In this document: piece by piece, positions 1 to 8,644 of the stretch
How the letters are laid out: every line of letters begins with the position of its first letter
Position numbering within the stretch: position 1 is the first letter of the stretch
NCBI RefSeq assembly: GCF_000974445.1
Contig: NZ_BBOJ01000002.1
Span: forward strand, 124,001 to 188,000
Length of the DNA: 64,000 bases
Direction of reading: 5' to 3'
Source: Lentzea aerocolonigenes
Lineage (GTDB): Bacteria > Actinomycetota > Actinomycetes > Mycobacteriales > Pseudonocardiaceae
Position numbers and translations under genes: made by a program
The notes under the pieces: model-generated
What the model saw: only the letters and a program-made list of their open reading frames with translations
What the model was told of the DNA's origin: nothing
Databases searched by the model: none

Positions 1-799
1 CGCCGCCGAGCTTGAAGCCGTTGCGGTCGCCGTTGCCGGCCTGGCCGCCGTTGCTCAGCGTGCCGTTCTTGTACGCCAGGGAGTCCTCGATGGTCACCGG
101 GCCGATCGCGCCGGTGTCCGACTTGGTGTAGAGGTCCCAGCCGTCGTCGATGTTGTTGTGCGACACGGCGTACCGGAAGACGTTGCCGGGGCCGACGGTC
201 AGCTTCGCGGCGAACCCGTCCGCGTCCTCGCCGTCGGAGTCGCGGTTGTCGTGCGACTCGGCACTGAGGACGAGGTTGTTGGCGGGCCACTGGTTCTTCG
301 GCGTGTCGGACGCGATCCGGGACAGCTGCAGGCCGGTGTCGCGGTTGTACCTGGTGATCGTGCGCTCGATGACGTTGTTGCTGCCGCCTACGAAGATGCC
401 GTTGTCGCCGGCCCGTTCGACGATGAGACCGTAGACGTGCCAGTACGAACCGTTGACCGCCAGCCCTCGGTTCGCCGGGTCTTCGGTCTGTGCCGAGAAG
501 TTCAGCACCGGCTTCTCGGACTGGTAGGCGGTCAGCTTCTTGCGCGCGCTCGCCGTGCCGTTGTTCGTCGGCGGGATCGTGACGGTCTTGGCAATGCTGT
601 ACGTGCCGCCGCGCACGTAGATCGTGCCACCCGCGGCGATCCGGTTGATCGCCGACGTCAGCGTGGTCGGGTCCGAGATCGTGCCGGTCGCACCGTCACG
701 ACCGGCGGGCGACACGTACAGGACGCTGTCGGCTGCGGAGGCCGGTAACGGCAGCGCCAGGACCACGGCCAAAGCCGCGCCGAAGTACTTTGATTTCAT
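1..799 (-). CDS. Secreted parallel beta-helix pectate lyase-like protein (PL9 type), 3' end outside window
   Basis: Reads from an ATG at 799 to the window edge, so about 266 N-terminal residues are visible and the C-terminus is missing. Residues 1-22 form a signal peptide (MKSKYFG, hydrophobic core, PASA cleavage region). The mature part opens with LYVSPAGRDG and continues as short repeating turns typical of right-handed beta-helix polysaccharide lyases. The GNGDRNGFKLGG stretch at the visible end is characteristic of PL9-like pectate lyases. Expected role: extracellular cleavage of polygalacturonate. A GGGAGAA ribosome site precedes the ATG. It lies beside the rhamnogalacturonan lyase on the same strand, so the pair suits pectin breakdown. 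The exact family is an inference from motifs; another beta-helix lyase is possible. Confidence 0.75.
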   Translation of the reverse strand, partial: MKSKYFGAALAVVLALPLPASAADSVLYVSPAGRDGATGTISDPTTLTSAINRIAAGGTIYVRGGTYSIAKTVTIPPTNNGTASARKKLTAYQSEKPVLNFSAQTEDPANRGLAVNGSYWHVYGLIVERAGDNGIFVGGSNNVIERTITRYNRDTGLQLSRIASDTPKNQWPANNLVLSAESHDNRDSDGEDADGFAAKLTVGPGNVFRYAVSHNNIDDGWDLYTKSDTGAIGPVTIEDSLAYKNGTLSNGGQAGNGDRNGFKLGG

Positions 800-888
800 C
801 AGGATTCTCCCGAGACGCGAATTGCAGGGTTTCGCTCCCGAGCAAGCTAACTCACCTTCTTTCGGCGACGCAATGAAAGACACGAAGA

Positions 889-917
889 TTCACAACGGTG
901 AACAGAGTGCAATTCAC
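889..917. promoter_or_regulatory. Inverted repeat TTCAC-AACG-GTGAA plus a third TTCAC, upstream of the PL9-like gene
   Basis: A perfect 5-bp inverted repeat with a 4-bp spacer (889-902) is followed by another TTCAC at 913-917, inside the AT-rich leader of the lyase gene. It differs from the TCGAAC boxes seen at neighbouring genes. Operator function is inferred from position only. Confidence 0.3.
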
Positions 918-953
918 AAATATAAAACGCCGAAAACACCGTGGACATGCCGA

Positions 954-983
954 ATTCGCGGACGGGCAGACCCGTCCGCGAAT
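954..983 (-). terminator. Stem-loop after the rhamnogalacturonan lyase gene
   Basis: A perfect 13-bp stem (954-966 and 971-983) with a 4-nt loop CAGA lies just downstream of the stop codon of the minus-strand lyase gene. There is no clear T tract, so it may act as an mRNA 3' stabiliser or a weak terminator. Confidence 0.5.
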
Positions 984-1011
984 CTCGGTGTTCAGTTGTC
1001 CCGCGAAACGA

Positions 1012-2775
1012 TCAGGGCGAGGCGAAGCTCGGGTGCGGCGGCTGGTTGTAGGCGGTGTTCTGCCACGCCACCGCCTCCCGGTACTGCCGGTCCTCCATCA
1101 GCGAGGGCCGCCGGATCGTCGTCGGCTCGGTCGTGGAGTAGATCCGCAGCGCCCGGCTGTCCGAGGTGCGCCAGATGACCTCCTCGCGCCAGTCGCCGAG
1201 GATGTCGGCCTGCAACGCCGGCGTGGACTTGGTGCCGTTGTTGGAGGCCACGCCCGAACCGGTGAGCAGCCGCGTGTCGCCGTTGGGGCCGTACTTGTCG
1301 ATCGTGGTGCCGTTGAGCAGCTCGCGCTGCGCGTCGCCGTCCCACCAGATCACGAAGTTGATCGAGCCCGGCTTGCGTGCCGCGACCTGGGCTCCGGTGG
1401 TCGCCGACCGCAGCCCGCCGACCGACGCCGACCACGCCTCCGCACCGGGGTTGCCCGCCCAGATGTCCGCGGCGACCGCCCGGCCGTTGTCGCAGCCGCA
1501 CGTCGGCGCGCTCCACAGGATCTGACCCGTGCGCGCGTCACCCATCCAGTGCGCGACCTCGTTGGTGTGCTCGGACGACTTGAAGACCTCGAGCCCTGGC
1601 CTGGACGGGATGAAGTCGCCGACGTGCAGCGCGTCGCCGTGGTGGGTGTTGTTCTGCCACAGGCCGCGGCCGTTGTCGTCGATCGCCATCGAGCCGTAGA
1701 TGATCTCGTCACGGCCGTCGCCGTCCACGTCAGCCACCGACAGCTGGTGGTTTCCCTTGCCCTCCCAGGCCGACCGGTTCGACTGCGCCGCCGAGTCGAA
1801 CGTCCAGCGCTGGGTGAGCTGCCCGCCGCGGAAGTCCCACGCCGAGATCACACTGCGGGTGTAGTAGCCGCGCGCCATGACGATGCTCGGCCGCGACCCG
1901 TCCAGGTAGGCCGTGCCCGCGAGGAAGCGATCGACGCGGTTGCCGTAGCTGTCGCCCCACGACGAGACGTTTCCCCTTGGTGGCACGTAGTTCTCGGTGT
2001 CGAGCACCGCGCCGTCCGTGCCGCGGAACACCGACAGGAACTCGGGCCCGGCCAGGACGTAGCCGTCCGCGTTGCGGTGGTCGGCGTTCGCGTTGCCGAT
2101 CACCTGCCCGGTGCCCGACCGGGTGCCGTCCGCGGTCTTCACGGCGATCTCGGCCCTGCCGTCGCCGTCGTAGTCGAAGACCTGGAACTGCGTGTAGTGC
2201 GCGCCGGCGCGGATATTGCGTCCGAGGTCGATGCGCCACAACCGCGTGCCGCTGAGCTTGTACGCGTCCAGGTACACGTTGCCCGTGCGGCCGGCCTGCG
2301 AGTTGTCCTTGGCGTCCGCGGGATCCCACTTGAGGACGACCTCGTACTCGCCGTCGCCGTCCAGGTCACCGACCGACGCGTCGTTCGCCACGTAGCCGGA
2401 TCCCGGGCTCTGGATCGGCACGTCCCTGCTGGTCGCCAGAGTGCCGACGGACCGCGTGGCCGCCGATTCCACGCCTCCCCCGCTCACCTGACGCACCGAG
2501 TAGGACGCGGTCGCGGGCGCTCCCGCGTCGAGGTAGCTCGTCGCCGTCGTCACCGGCGCGCGGTTGACCTTCACCCCGTCGCGGTAGACGTTGAACGCCA
2601 CGTCCGCGGCGTCGGAGCCGAGCAGCCGCCACGAGACGAAGTTGCCGTCGCCGTGGACCGACCGGATGCTGACGAGCCCGCGATCCGGCCCTGTTCCGAC
2701 CGCGAGCGCGGGAACACCGCCCGCGACGAGGATCGCGGCGAGCGCTGTCCCGAGCGCTCGCGTGATCTTTTTCAT
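1012..2775 (-). CDS. Secreted rhamnogalacturonan lyase (PL11)
   Basis: The 587-residue protein begins MKKITRALG with a signal peptide ending near ALA (about residue 25). The mature chain has the N-terminal beta-sandwich start VSIRSVHGDGNFVSWRLLG and repeated calcium-binding turns (DLDGDGEYEV, DYDGDGRAEI, DVDGDGRDEI), the hallmark of the PL11 beta-propeller lyases such as YesW and YesX. Family activity is beta-elimination of the alternating rhamnose-galacturonate backbone of RG-I pectin outside the cell. No binding module is attached. The ATG at 2775 is chosen because the in-frame upstream extension to 2844 precedes the signal peptide and contains a LacI-type operator. Product likely feeds the sugar uptake systems downstream in the window. 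Confidence 0.9.
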   Translation of the reverse strand: MKKITRALGTALAAILVAGGVPALAVGTGPDRGLVSIRSVHGDGNFVSWRLLGSDAADVAFNVYRDGVKVNRAPVTTATSYLDAGAPATASYSVRQVSGGGVESAATRSVGTLATSRDVPIQSPGSGYVANDASVGDLDGDGEYEVVLKWDPADAKDNSQAGRTGNVYLDAYKLSGTRLWRIDLGRNIRAGAHYTQFQVFDYDGDGRAEIAVKTADGTRSGTGQVIGNANADHRNADGYVLAGPEFLSVFRGTDGAVLDTENYVPPRGNVSSWGDSYGNRVDRFLAGTAYLDGSRPSIVMARGYYTRSVISAWDFRGGQLTQRWTFDSAAQSNRSAWEGKGNHQLSVADVDGDGRDEIIYGSMAIDDNGRGLWQNNTHHGDALHVGDFIPSRPGLEVFKSSEHTNEVAHWMGDARTGQILWSAPTCGCDNGRAVAADIWAGNPGAEAWSASVGGLRSATTGAQVAARKPGSINFVIWWDGDAQRELLNGTTIDKYGPNGDTRLLTGSGVASNNGTKSTPALQADILGDWREEVIWRTSDSRALRIYSTTEPTTIRRPSLMEDRQYREAVAWQNTAYNQPPHPSFASP

Positions 2776-2797
2776 GGCCCTCGCCCTTCTACGAAAT

Positions 2798-2809
2798 TGA
2801 AACGTTTCA
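2798..2809. promoter_or_regulatory. LacI-family-type operator TGAAACGTTTCA
   Basis: A perfect 12-bp palindrome with central CG sits 23 bp upstream of the PL11 lyase start. Palindromes of this form with a central CG are typical LacI/GalR-family sites. No LacI-family gene is present in the window, so the regulator would act in trans. Confidence 0.6.
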
Positions 2810-2827
2810 TCACGAGGAACATTAGCG

Positions 2828-2874
2828 TCGAATAAATCGAACACAACGCGATCGGACCTTCGACCGAATTCGAC
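2828..2874. promoter_or_regulatory. TCGAAC-box cluster upstream of the PL11 gene
   Basis: TCGAAT (2828) and TCGAAC (2837) are spaced 9 bp, followed by two TTCGAC words at 2859 and 2869 spaced 10 bp. The same word recurs in clusters upstream of four other transcription units in this window. The binding factor is unknown. Confidence 0.5.
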
Positions 2875-2878
2875 GACG

Positions 2879-2924
2879 AAAACGGGTCAGGACCGCTGTG
2901 AACGTGCACAGCGGTCCTGACCCG
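2879..2924 (-). terminator. Intrinsic terminator after the GH74 gene
   Basis: A perfect 18-bp stem (2883-2900 paired with 2907-2924) with a 6-nt loop AACGTG is followed, in the minus direction, by TTTT (2882-2879). It lies directly after the GH74 stop codon and separates it from the PL11 promoter. Confidence 0.85.
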
Positions 2925-2942
2925 CGGTTGGGCGATCCTGGA

Positions 2943-5621
2943 TCACGGCATCGCGCACGGCCGATCGTTGAGCGTGAACGACACCGGTTTGGTGTTCGTG
3001 CCCGTCCAGCTCGCGGTGAACCCGAAGCCGACGGTCCCGTTCGGTGCGATGTCCTTGTTGTAGCCCTGGTCGGTGACCGTCACCGCCACACCGGTCTGGG
3101 TGTGCTTCCCGTTCCACAGCTGGGTGATCACCTGGCCGTTGGCGAACGTCCACTTGAGAGTCCAGCCGCTGATGGCCGTCGATCCGGTGTTGGTGATGTC
3201 GACGCCGCCCTGGAATCCGCCCTGCCACTGGTGCGGCACGGTGTACTTGACCGCGCACCCCGTCCCCGGCGGCGGACCCGTCGTGGTCGTGGTCGTCGTC
3301 GTAGTAGTCGTGGTTGTGGTGGTCGTCGTCGTTGTGATGGGCGGAGTTCCGGTCATCTCACCGAGCACGACACCGCGGCCGTTGGTGCCGAGGTAGACGC
3401 GGCCGTACACCCGCGGGTCACCGGTGATCGCGTCCCCGATGTTGCCGTACTGGTGGCGGTCGTCGTTGATCCGCACCCAGCTCGCGCCGGTGTCGTCCGA
3501 CCGGAAAACGCCCTTCACCCCAACGGTTTCGCCGATCAGGTACAGCGCGGGATAGGTGCGTCCGGCCCCGGCCTTGCCGAAGCCGATGTTCAGCGAGCTC
3601 GCCACCCCGGAGACCTTCGCGAAGCTCGCGCCGGAGTCCGTGGAGCGCCACAGCCCGCCCGTGCCGGTGAGCCAGACATCGCCTTCCCTGCCCGCCACGG
3701 CCTTGAACCGCGCCGAGTCCGGCAGCCCGCTCGCGGCCGTGGCGGTGAACGTCGCGCCACCGTTGGTGCTCACGTAGAACTTCCCGGCGGAGAACCCGTA
3801 GAACTTCATCGGGTTCACCCGGTCCGACTCCACGACCGCGCCCGCCGGGATGCCCGTCGAGGCCGTCCAGGAGTTGCCGAAGCCGACGGAGTAGTGCACA
3901 GCGGCGCCTGTGGGACTCCAGACGAACCTGCTGCCGTTCGCCGCCGCGGCCACCGTGCCGCCACCGGTCACACCGCCGGGTTCCTGGCCCTGGAACCAGT
4001 TCGCGCCGCCGTCGGTCGAGAACGCCACGCGGTTGTCGTTGGGCCTGCTCGACTTGTCGAAGTCACCGACCCGCACCATCGTCGCGGGGGTCAGCTCGGC
4101 GAAGTCCAGGCTGCGCGTGGTGGTGAAGTAGGGCTGGGTGAACATCCTGGCGGGCACCGCGTCCAGCCGGTCGTGCCGGAAGCCGCCGATGTCGCCGAGC
4201 GCGCTGATCAACGGCGCTCCCGACGGCGGGCTGATCAGGTCGTTCACCGCGGTCTCCTCGAGCCCGGCGGCCATCGGCCTGATCGTGAACTGGGTGCCGC
4301 GGTCCCACGCCGTGAGGTCGGTGGTGCCGTAGATCGTCGCGCCCGTGCCGTACATCATCCGGTCGGAGTTGAACGGGTCGATCTCCACCGACTCGGTCAT
4401 CCAGCCCAGCTTCGGGGACACCTCCGGCGGTGCGGGGTTCGCGCCGAGGTCGAGCCACGGCGAGGCGCTGATGTCCATCTTGTAGCGGAAGCTGCGGTTC
4501 GGATAGCTGGTCCAGTCCCAGATCCGCGTCCAGGTGGCGCCGTAGTCGGTGCTGCGGAAGAACGTCACGTCCGGCCACCACGCGATCTGCGTGGCGACGA
4601 TGAGCGTGCCGGGCTTCTTGCGGTCGACGGTCAGGCCGCTGTAGCCGAACGTGTTGTCGGCGCTGGTCGACGGCACCGGGCTGATCCGCGTCCACGCGCC
4701 GGTCGCGGTGTTGAGCTTCCAGACGTCACCTTTGCCGCCGTCGTAGGGACCGCCGGTGTCGCTGGTGGCGAGGTAGAGCGTGTCGCCCTGGAGAACTCCC
4801 TTGTGCGGCAGGAAACCCGTCGGCTGCCCGGCCACCCGTTCCCACGTCGTGCCGCCGTTCGTGCTGCGGTAGACGTTGTTCTCCTTGTCCGCGACACCCA
4901 CGTAGATGGTCTGCGTCGCCGAGCCGGCCGATCCGGTGCGCGGGTCGAACGTCACCCACAGCACGCCCTGGTTGTCGGTGAGATAACCGTTGGGGTCGTT
5001 GGGGTCCTGGACGTAGTTGCCCGCGTTCGGGAACGCCGTGACCTTGTTCCAGGTCGCGCCGAAGTCCGTGCTGCGCCACAGGCCCTTGCCGCTGGGCGCG
5101 CCGAAGTACAGCACGCTGTTGCGGTTCGGGTCGATCGCGAGCCGCTCCCCCATGCCCCGGCCGGGCATGTTGCCGCCGAGCTTGAACGGCAGTGGCGTGG
5201 CCTGCCAGGTGGTGCCGCGGTCGGACGAGCGCAGGATCGCGCCGTTGTTGGGGTCCCAGCTGTTGGTGTACATGCCGGCGGCGACGTACACGCGGTTCGG
5301 GTCGACGGCATCGGTCGCGAGGCTCGCGACCCCGTTGAGGCCCCAGTTGTCGAGTCCGACGTGGTCGAGCAGCGGGATCCACCTGTTCGTCTGCGGGTTC
5401 AACCGGTACGCGCCACCGATGTCGGTGCGCGCGTACACCAGGTTCGGTTCGCTCTGGTTGAACACGATTCCGGGGACGAACCCGCCGCCCGCTATTTCGA
5501 CGTTGCCCCACGAGTAGGTCTCGGCCGCGGCCGCGGAACGGTCCGCGCCCGCCGCGTGTACCACCACGACGAGCGCGGCCGTCGTCACCGCCGCCAGTGC
5601 GCCTGCGAGAGCTCTCCGCAT
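2943..5621 (-). CDS. Secreted GH74 xyloglucanase with C-terminal CBM2
   Basis: The 892-residue protein has an N-terminal signal peptide (about residues 1-33) and two seven-bladed beta-propeller halves rich in BNR/sialidase-like turns (RSTDFGATW, RSTNGGTTW, STDGGANW). The two catalytic aspartates expected for GH74 are visible as TDIGGAYR (Asp67) and GDIGGFRHD (Asp477). A linker with about 19 consecutive threonines (encoded by mixed ACN codons, 3280-3336) leads to a C-terminal CBM2 of about 105 residues with terminal cysteines (GCAVKYT to RPCAMP), which binds cellulose. Role: endo- or reducing-end cleavage of xyloglucan in plant walls. An AAGGGAT ribosome site precedes the ATG. GH74 oligoxyloglucan-specific enzymes look similar, so the exact mode of attack is open. 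Confidence 0.93.
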   Translation of the reverse strand: MRRALAGALAAVTTAALVVVVHAAGADRSAAAAETYSWGNVEIAGGGFVPGIVFNQSEPNLVYARTDIGGAYRLNPQTNRWIPLLDHVGLDNWGLNGVASLATDAVDPNRVYVAAGMYTNSWDPNNGAILRSSDRGTTWQATPLPFKLGGNMPGRGMGERLAIDPNRNSVLYFGAPSGKGLWRSTDFGATWNKVTAFPNAGNYVQDPNDPNGYLTDNQGVLWVTFDPRTGSAGSATQTIYVGVADKENNVYRSTNGGTTWERVAGQPTGFLPHKGVLQGDTLYLATSDTGGPYDGGKGDVWKLNTATGAWTRISPVPSTSADNTFGYSGLTVDRKKPGTLIVATQIAWWPDVTFFRSTDYGATWTRIWDWTSYPNRSFRYKMDISASPWLDLGANPAPPEVSPKLGWMTESVEIDPFNSDRMMYGTGATIYGTTDLTAWDRGTQFTIRPMAAGLEETAVNDLISPPSGAPLISALGDIGGFRHDRLDAVPARMFTQPYFTTTRSLDFAELTPATMVRVGDFDKSSRPNDNRVAFSTDGGANWFQGQEPGGVTGGGTVAAAANGSRFVWSPTGAAVHYSVGFGNSWTASTGIPAGAVVESDRVNPMKFYGFSAGKFYVSTNGGATFTATAASGLPDSARFKAVAGREGDVWLTGTGGLWRSTDSGASFAKVSGVASSLNIGFGKAGAGRTYPALYLIGETVGVKGVFRSDDTGASWVRINDDRHQYGNIGDAITGDPRVYGRVYLGTNGRGVVLGEMTGTPPITTTTTTTTTTTTTTTTTTTGPPPGTGCAVKYTVPHQWQGGFQGGVDITNTGSTAISGWTLKWTFANGQVITQLWNGKHTQTGVAVTVTDQGYNKDIAPNGTVGFGFTASWTGTNTKPVSFTLNDRPCAMP

Positions 5622-5694
5622 CGAGAAATCCCTTCTCGGCTATTTTCGCGAAGTGTCCGGCGGCGCTCTCCTCAGTTCAATCAGCACTGACATT

Positions 5695-5728
5695 TTCGAG
5701 TCGATTCGACCGCTGTTCGTGGTCGAAT
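5695..5728. promoter_or_regulatory. TTCGA-box cluster upstream of the GH74 gene
   Basis: TTCGA words at 5695, 5705 and 5716 (last one TTCGT), plus GTCGAAT at 5722, lie 70-110 bp upstream of the GH74 ATG. The first three are 10-11 bp apart, about one DNA helical turn. Same box class as at 2828, 10106, 14129 and 24512. Confidence 0.45.
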
Positions 5729-5745
5729 TACACTTCCGGGTGAGC

Positions 5746-5794
5746 CACGCGGGGAGCTTTCGTACGCTCCTGCCGTACGGGAGGGCCCCGCGTG
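5746..5794 (-). terminator. Stem-loop after the GH30 gene
   Basis: An outer perfect 9-bp inverted repeat, CACGCGGGG (5746-5754) with CCCCGCGTG (5786-5794), encloses a smaller CGTACG-containing hairpin. It lies 9 bp after the GH30 stop codon. Probable terminator without a strong T tract. Confidence 0.5.
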
Positions 5795-5802
5795 CGGCCA
5801 GA

Positions 5803-8643
5803 TCAGGGGCTGGGGGCTTTGGCGAACACCTCGATCTCACCGAGGGTGAGGTAGCCGGACGGACGGGCGTTCAGCACGACCCTGGCTGCGGTCGCGGGAG
5901 GTGAGGGGTTCAGCACCACGTCCGTCACCAGGCCGGTGACCTCGACCTCGCCGCTCGCGTCGGCCCAGGTGCCGTCGGCCGTGCGCACCTGAACCTTGAG
6001 GCTCTTGGCGATTCCACCGTCACCGTCGCGGTAGGAATGCACCGCGACCCGCGTGAGATCCCGTGCCTTCTGGAAGGTGAACGTGATCGTGTCGGACGGA
6101 TTCTTCGTGCCGGACCTCCAGTTCGACCACGCTTTCTCCTCTGTGACGCCGTTGCGCAGGCGGTCCGCGGAGTAGCCGGACTCGGTGTACGTCGCCGCGA
6201 CCGTCGCGTCCGGTGCCGCGTTCACCTCGACGGGTTCGGTGACCTCGACGACGGCCGTGGCGGCGACGGTGCTGCCGTCGACGACCTGGGCACGTCCGTT
6301 CACCGTGACCGTGCCGACGTGGTCGAACACCGCCGCGTCCCACGTGACGGGGAGCTCGGCCTTGCCGCCACGCCTGCCGATTCCCGTGACGGTGACCGGA
6401 AGTTCCGGCCGTCCGCCGACGTAGGTCCTCGCACGGGCGGGCAGGGTCGAGGCGATCGTGTCGACGGTGACCACGGCCAGCGCGGAGTGCTTGCGCCCCA
6501 GCACGTCCGTCGCCGTGCCGTGCACCCGCACGGTGCCGGGGCGTTCCCACATCAGGTCCGGCGGAACGTTCCACACCACCGGCAGAGCGCCTCGCGGCCC
6601 GTCCGGGTGCACCGGTGTCACGGTCTGCGGCAGCACCGGCCGCAGCTTCGGCACCGTGAACACGGCGGCGTCCTGGGTCCGCAGCACGGTTTCGTCGACC
6701 GGGGTCCACCGCTGGCTCGCACCCGAGGTCGGGGTCTTCGCGGCCACGGTCTCGCCGGCCGCCTCGATCAGCGTGCCGGTGGCGGCGTTGACGAACGTCC
6801 AGGTGCCCTCACCGGTCGTGGACATGATCCACTGCGCGGCGGTGTCCCCGGACTGCAGGACGACGGCCTCACCCGACGCGGCCAGCCGGGTACCGGTCAC
6901 CGCGTTGACGATCTCGTAGCGCTCCCGGTTCCCGTTGCCGTGGCCCAGCTTCCGCACCGACCACAGCTGTCGCGCGCTGGTGGTGTCGGTGGTGCGCAGG
7001 ACGGCCTTCGACCAGTCGTCGGACGGCGTGATCGACTTGCCGCCCGCACCGATCCGGTACACGTGACCGGGCTGGACGAGCGCGGCGTCGCCGGACACCC
7101 CGGCCACGCCGTCGACGAGGAACGTGGTGACGGACTTCGCCGGAACCGCGAGCGTCGCGGCCTTTCCTGTGACTGGTATGGGCTTGCCGCGTACGAGGGC
7201 ACCGGCCGCGTTCGTGACGACGGGTGTCACCTTCGCCAGCGGTGACACGAGACCGAACCGGGAGAGGTCGAGGGTCACCGTGCGTTCGGTGTTGCCGTTG
7301 TTCACGTGCACCACGGTCGCGTCCAGGCCGAACCGCTTCACCGCGGCGACGCTGGACGGATCGTCGGTCTTGACGAACCTGTCCCCCGGCCGGACGAAGT
7401 GGGTGAAGTTGCGGATGGTGTTGAACTTCGAGTTCGTCCTGATCGGGCAGGTCTCCAGGGTGTCGGAAGCCGTGCAGTCGAACGGGACGTGGACGCTGCC
7501 CCAGTTCTTGCCCGCGGCCTGCTGCGGGATCGAGTCCTCGATCGGCTGCCAGAACACCCAGGCCGACGGTTCGAGCTCGCGGATGTCCTCGAGCATCCGG
7601 GTGGCGATGCCCAGACCGGGTTCCATGCCGGTGTAGTCGGTGGTGCCGTTGCCCCAGGTGCCCTCGACCTCGCTCATGTAGAGCTTCTCGCCGGCGCCCT
7701 TGGCGATGTCGCGCACGCTGGTGCGCTGGCCCGTGCCGTAGGTGTGCACGTTGAGCTGGTCGATCACGTCCCGCGCCGGGCCGTAGCCGTTCCAGTTGCG
7801 CACGAACGTGCCCGGGTTGGTTTCGTCCATTGCGGACACTTTCACGCGCGACCGGAGCTGGTCGAGCGCACGTCGCGTGGCGAGCAGAACCTCCTGCTGC
7901 AGCTCGGGTCCGGCGTGCGCGCCCTCCTGACGTCCACCGGTCGGCTGGCCGTCCGGGCCGAGCTGCGTGCCCCAGTAGTTCGTGTTGGGCTCGTTCAGCG
8001 GCGCCAGCGTGTCGAACTTGATGCCGTGCGAGCGTTCGATGTGCTGCGTGACGCGCGCCAGGTAGGTGGCGAAGTCGTCGACGCGGTCCCGGCGGATCTG
8101 GTCGGTGTTCGCGTCGAAACCGCCGGAGACGTACCCGCTGACGGTCTGGAACCACGGGGGCGAGTTGCTGAACGCCTCCCACTTCGTGACCTTGCGCTTG
8201 ACCTGGTCGATCCACCAGCGCTGGTTGGCGTCGGCGTCGAGGTTCCAGTGGCCGGGGTTGTCCGCGCGCCACCAGTCCACGTCGGTGCGCGTCGTGCCGG
8301 GAGGGGCTTTCCAGAAGCCCTCCATCGTCGCGCCCCTCTTCATGTAGTCCTGGCGGACGTCGGGCGCGTTGCCACCGCCGATGTTGTACCGCGCGATGTT
8401 CAGGCGCAGGCCGTCGTCACCGAACAGCAGGTCGACGAGCTTGCGGCGGATCGGCTCGGGATAGCCGCCGGTCGCGTTGGCGAACCAGACCAGGCTCGTT
8501 CCCCAGCCCTCGAACTCCGGCTGCTGGTAGGACGGGTCGATGCGGACCGTGATCCCGTTCTGCGGCAACGGTTCCGCGGCCGCCGCGGCCGGGACGGTGA
8601 GACCGGCCGCGACGAGAGCGGCGGCGAGCAGGAGTCTCGCCAC
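5803..8643 (-). CDS. Secreted GH30 glycosidase (endo-beta-1,6-galactanase-like) with RICIN, Ig-like and F5/8C-type modules
   Basis: The 946-residue protein starts at a GTG one base after the stop codon of the BNR_4 gene, so the two are translationally coupled. A signal peptide (VARLLLAAALVAAG to AAAAE) precedes a TIM barrel with FEGWGTSLVW, acid/base APLNEPNTNYWG (Glu218) and the nucleophile region SEVEG (Glu325 or Glu327). After the GH30 beta-domain come a RICIN-like segment (YRIGAGGKSI to SQRWTPVDE), two Ig-like repeats, and a C-terminal F5/8 type C/CBM32-like domain (NWRSGTKNPSDTITFTF). The catalytic region most resembles GH30 beta-1,6-galactanases, which trim type II arabinogalactan side chains. 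That substrate is inferred; other GH30 subfamilies cleave beta-glucans or xylan. Confidence 0.85.
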   Translation of the reverse strand: MARLLLAAALVAAGLTVPAAAAAEPLPQNGITVRIDPSYQQPEFEGWGTSLVWFANATGGYPEPIRRKLVDLLFGDDGLRLNIARYNIGGGNAPDVRQDYMKRGATMEGFWKAPPGTTRTDVDWWRADNPGHWNLDADANQRWWIDQVKRKVTKWEAFSNSPPWFQTVSGYVSGGFDANTDQIRRDRVDDFATYLARVTQHIERSHGIKFDTLAPLNEPNTNYWGTQLGPDGQPTGGRQEGAHAGPELQQEVLLATRRALDQLRSRVKVSAMDETNPGTFVRNWNGYGPARDVIDQLNVHTYGTGQRTSVRDIAKGAGEKLYMSEVEGTWGNGTTDYTGMEPGLGIATRMLEDIRELEPSAWVFWQPIEDSIPQQAAGKNWGSVHVPFDCTASDTLETCPIRTNSKFNTIRNFTHFVRPGDRFVKTDDPSSVAAVKRFGLDATVVHVNNGNTERTVTLDLSRFGLVSPLAKVTPVVTNAAGALVRGKPIPVTGKAATLAVPAKSVTTFLVDGVAGVSGDAALVQPGHVYRIGAGGKSITPSDDWSKAVLRTTDTTSARQLWSVRKLGHGNGNRERYEIVNAVTGTRLAASGEAVVLQSGDTAAQWIMSTTGEGTWTFVNAATGTLIEAAGETVAAKTPTSGASQRWTPVDETVLRTQDAAVFTVPKLRPVLPQTVTPVHPDGPRGALPVVWNVPPDLMWERPGTVRVHGTATDVLGRKHSALAVVTVDTIASTLPARARTYVGGRPELPVTVTGIGRRGGKAELPVTWDAAVFDHVGTVTVNGRAQVVDGSTVAATAVVEVTEPVEVNAAPDATVAATYTESGYSADRLRNGVTEEKAWSNWRSGTKNPSDTITFTFQKARDLTRVAVHSYRDGDGGIAKSLKVQVRTADGTWADASGEVEVTGLVTDVVLNPSPPATAARVVLNARPSGYLTLGEIEVFAKAPSP

Positions 8644-8644
8644 G

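Noticed and set aside
3280..3336. Short tandem repeat of NGT triplets as a microsatellite or CRISPR-like feature
   Set aside because: It is in frame with the GH74 gene and encodes the polythreonine linker; the codons vary, as expected for selection on the protein.
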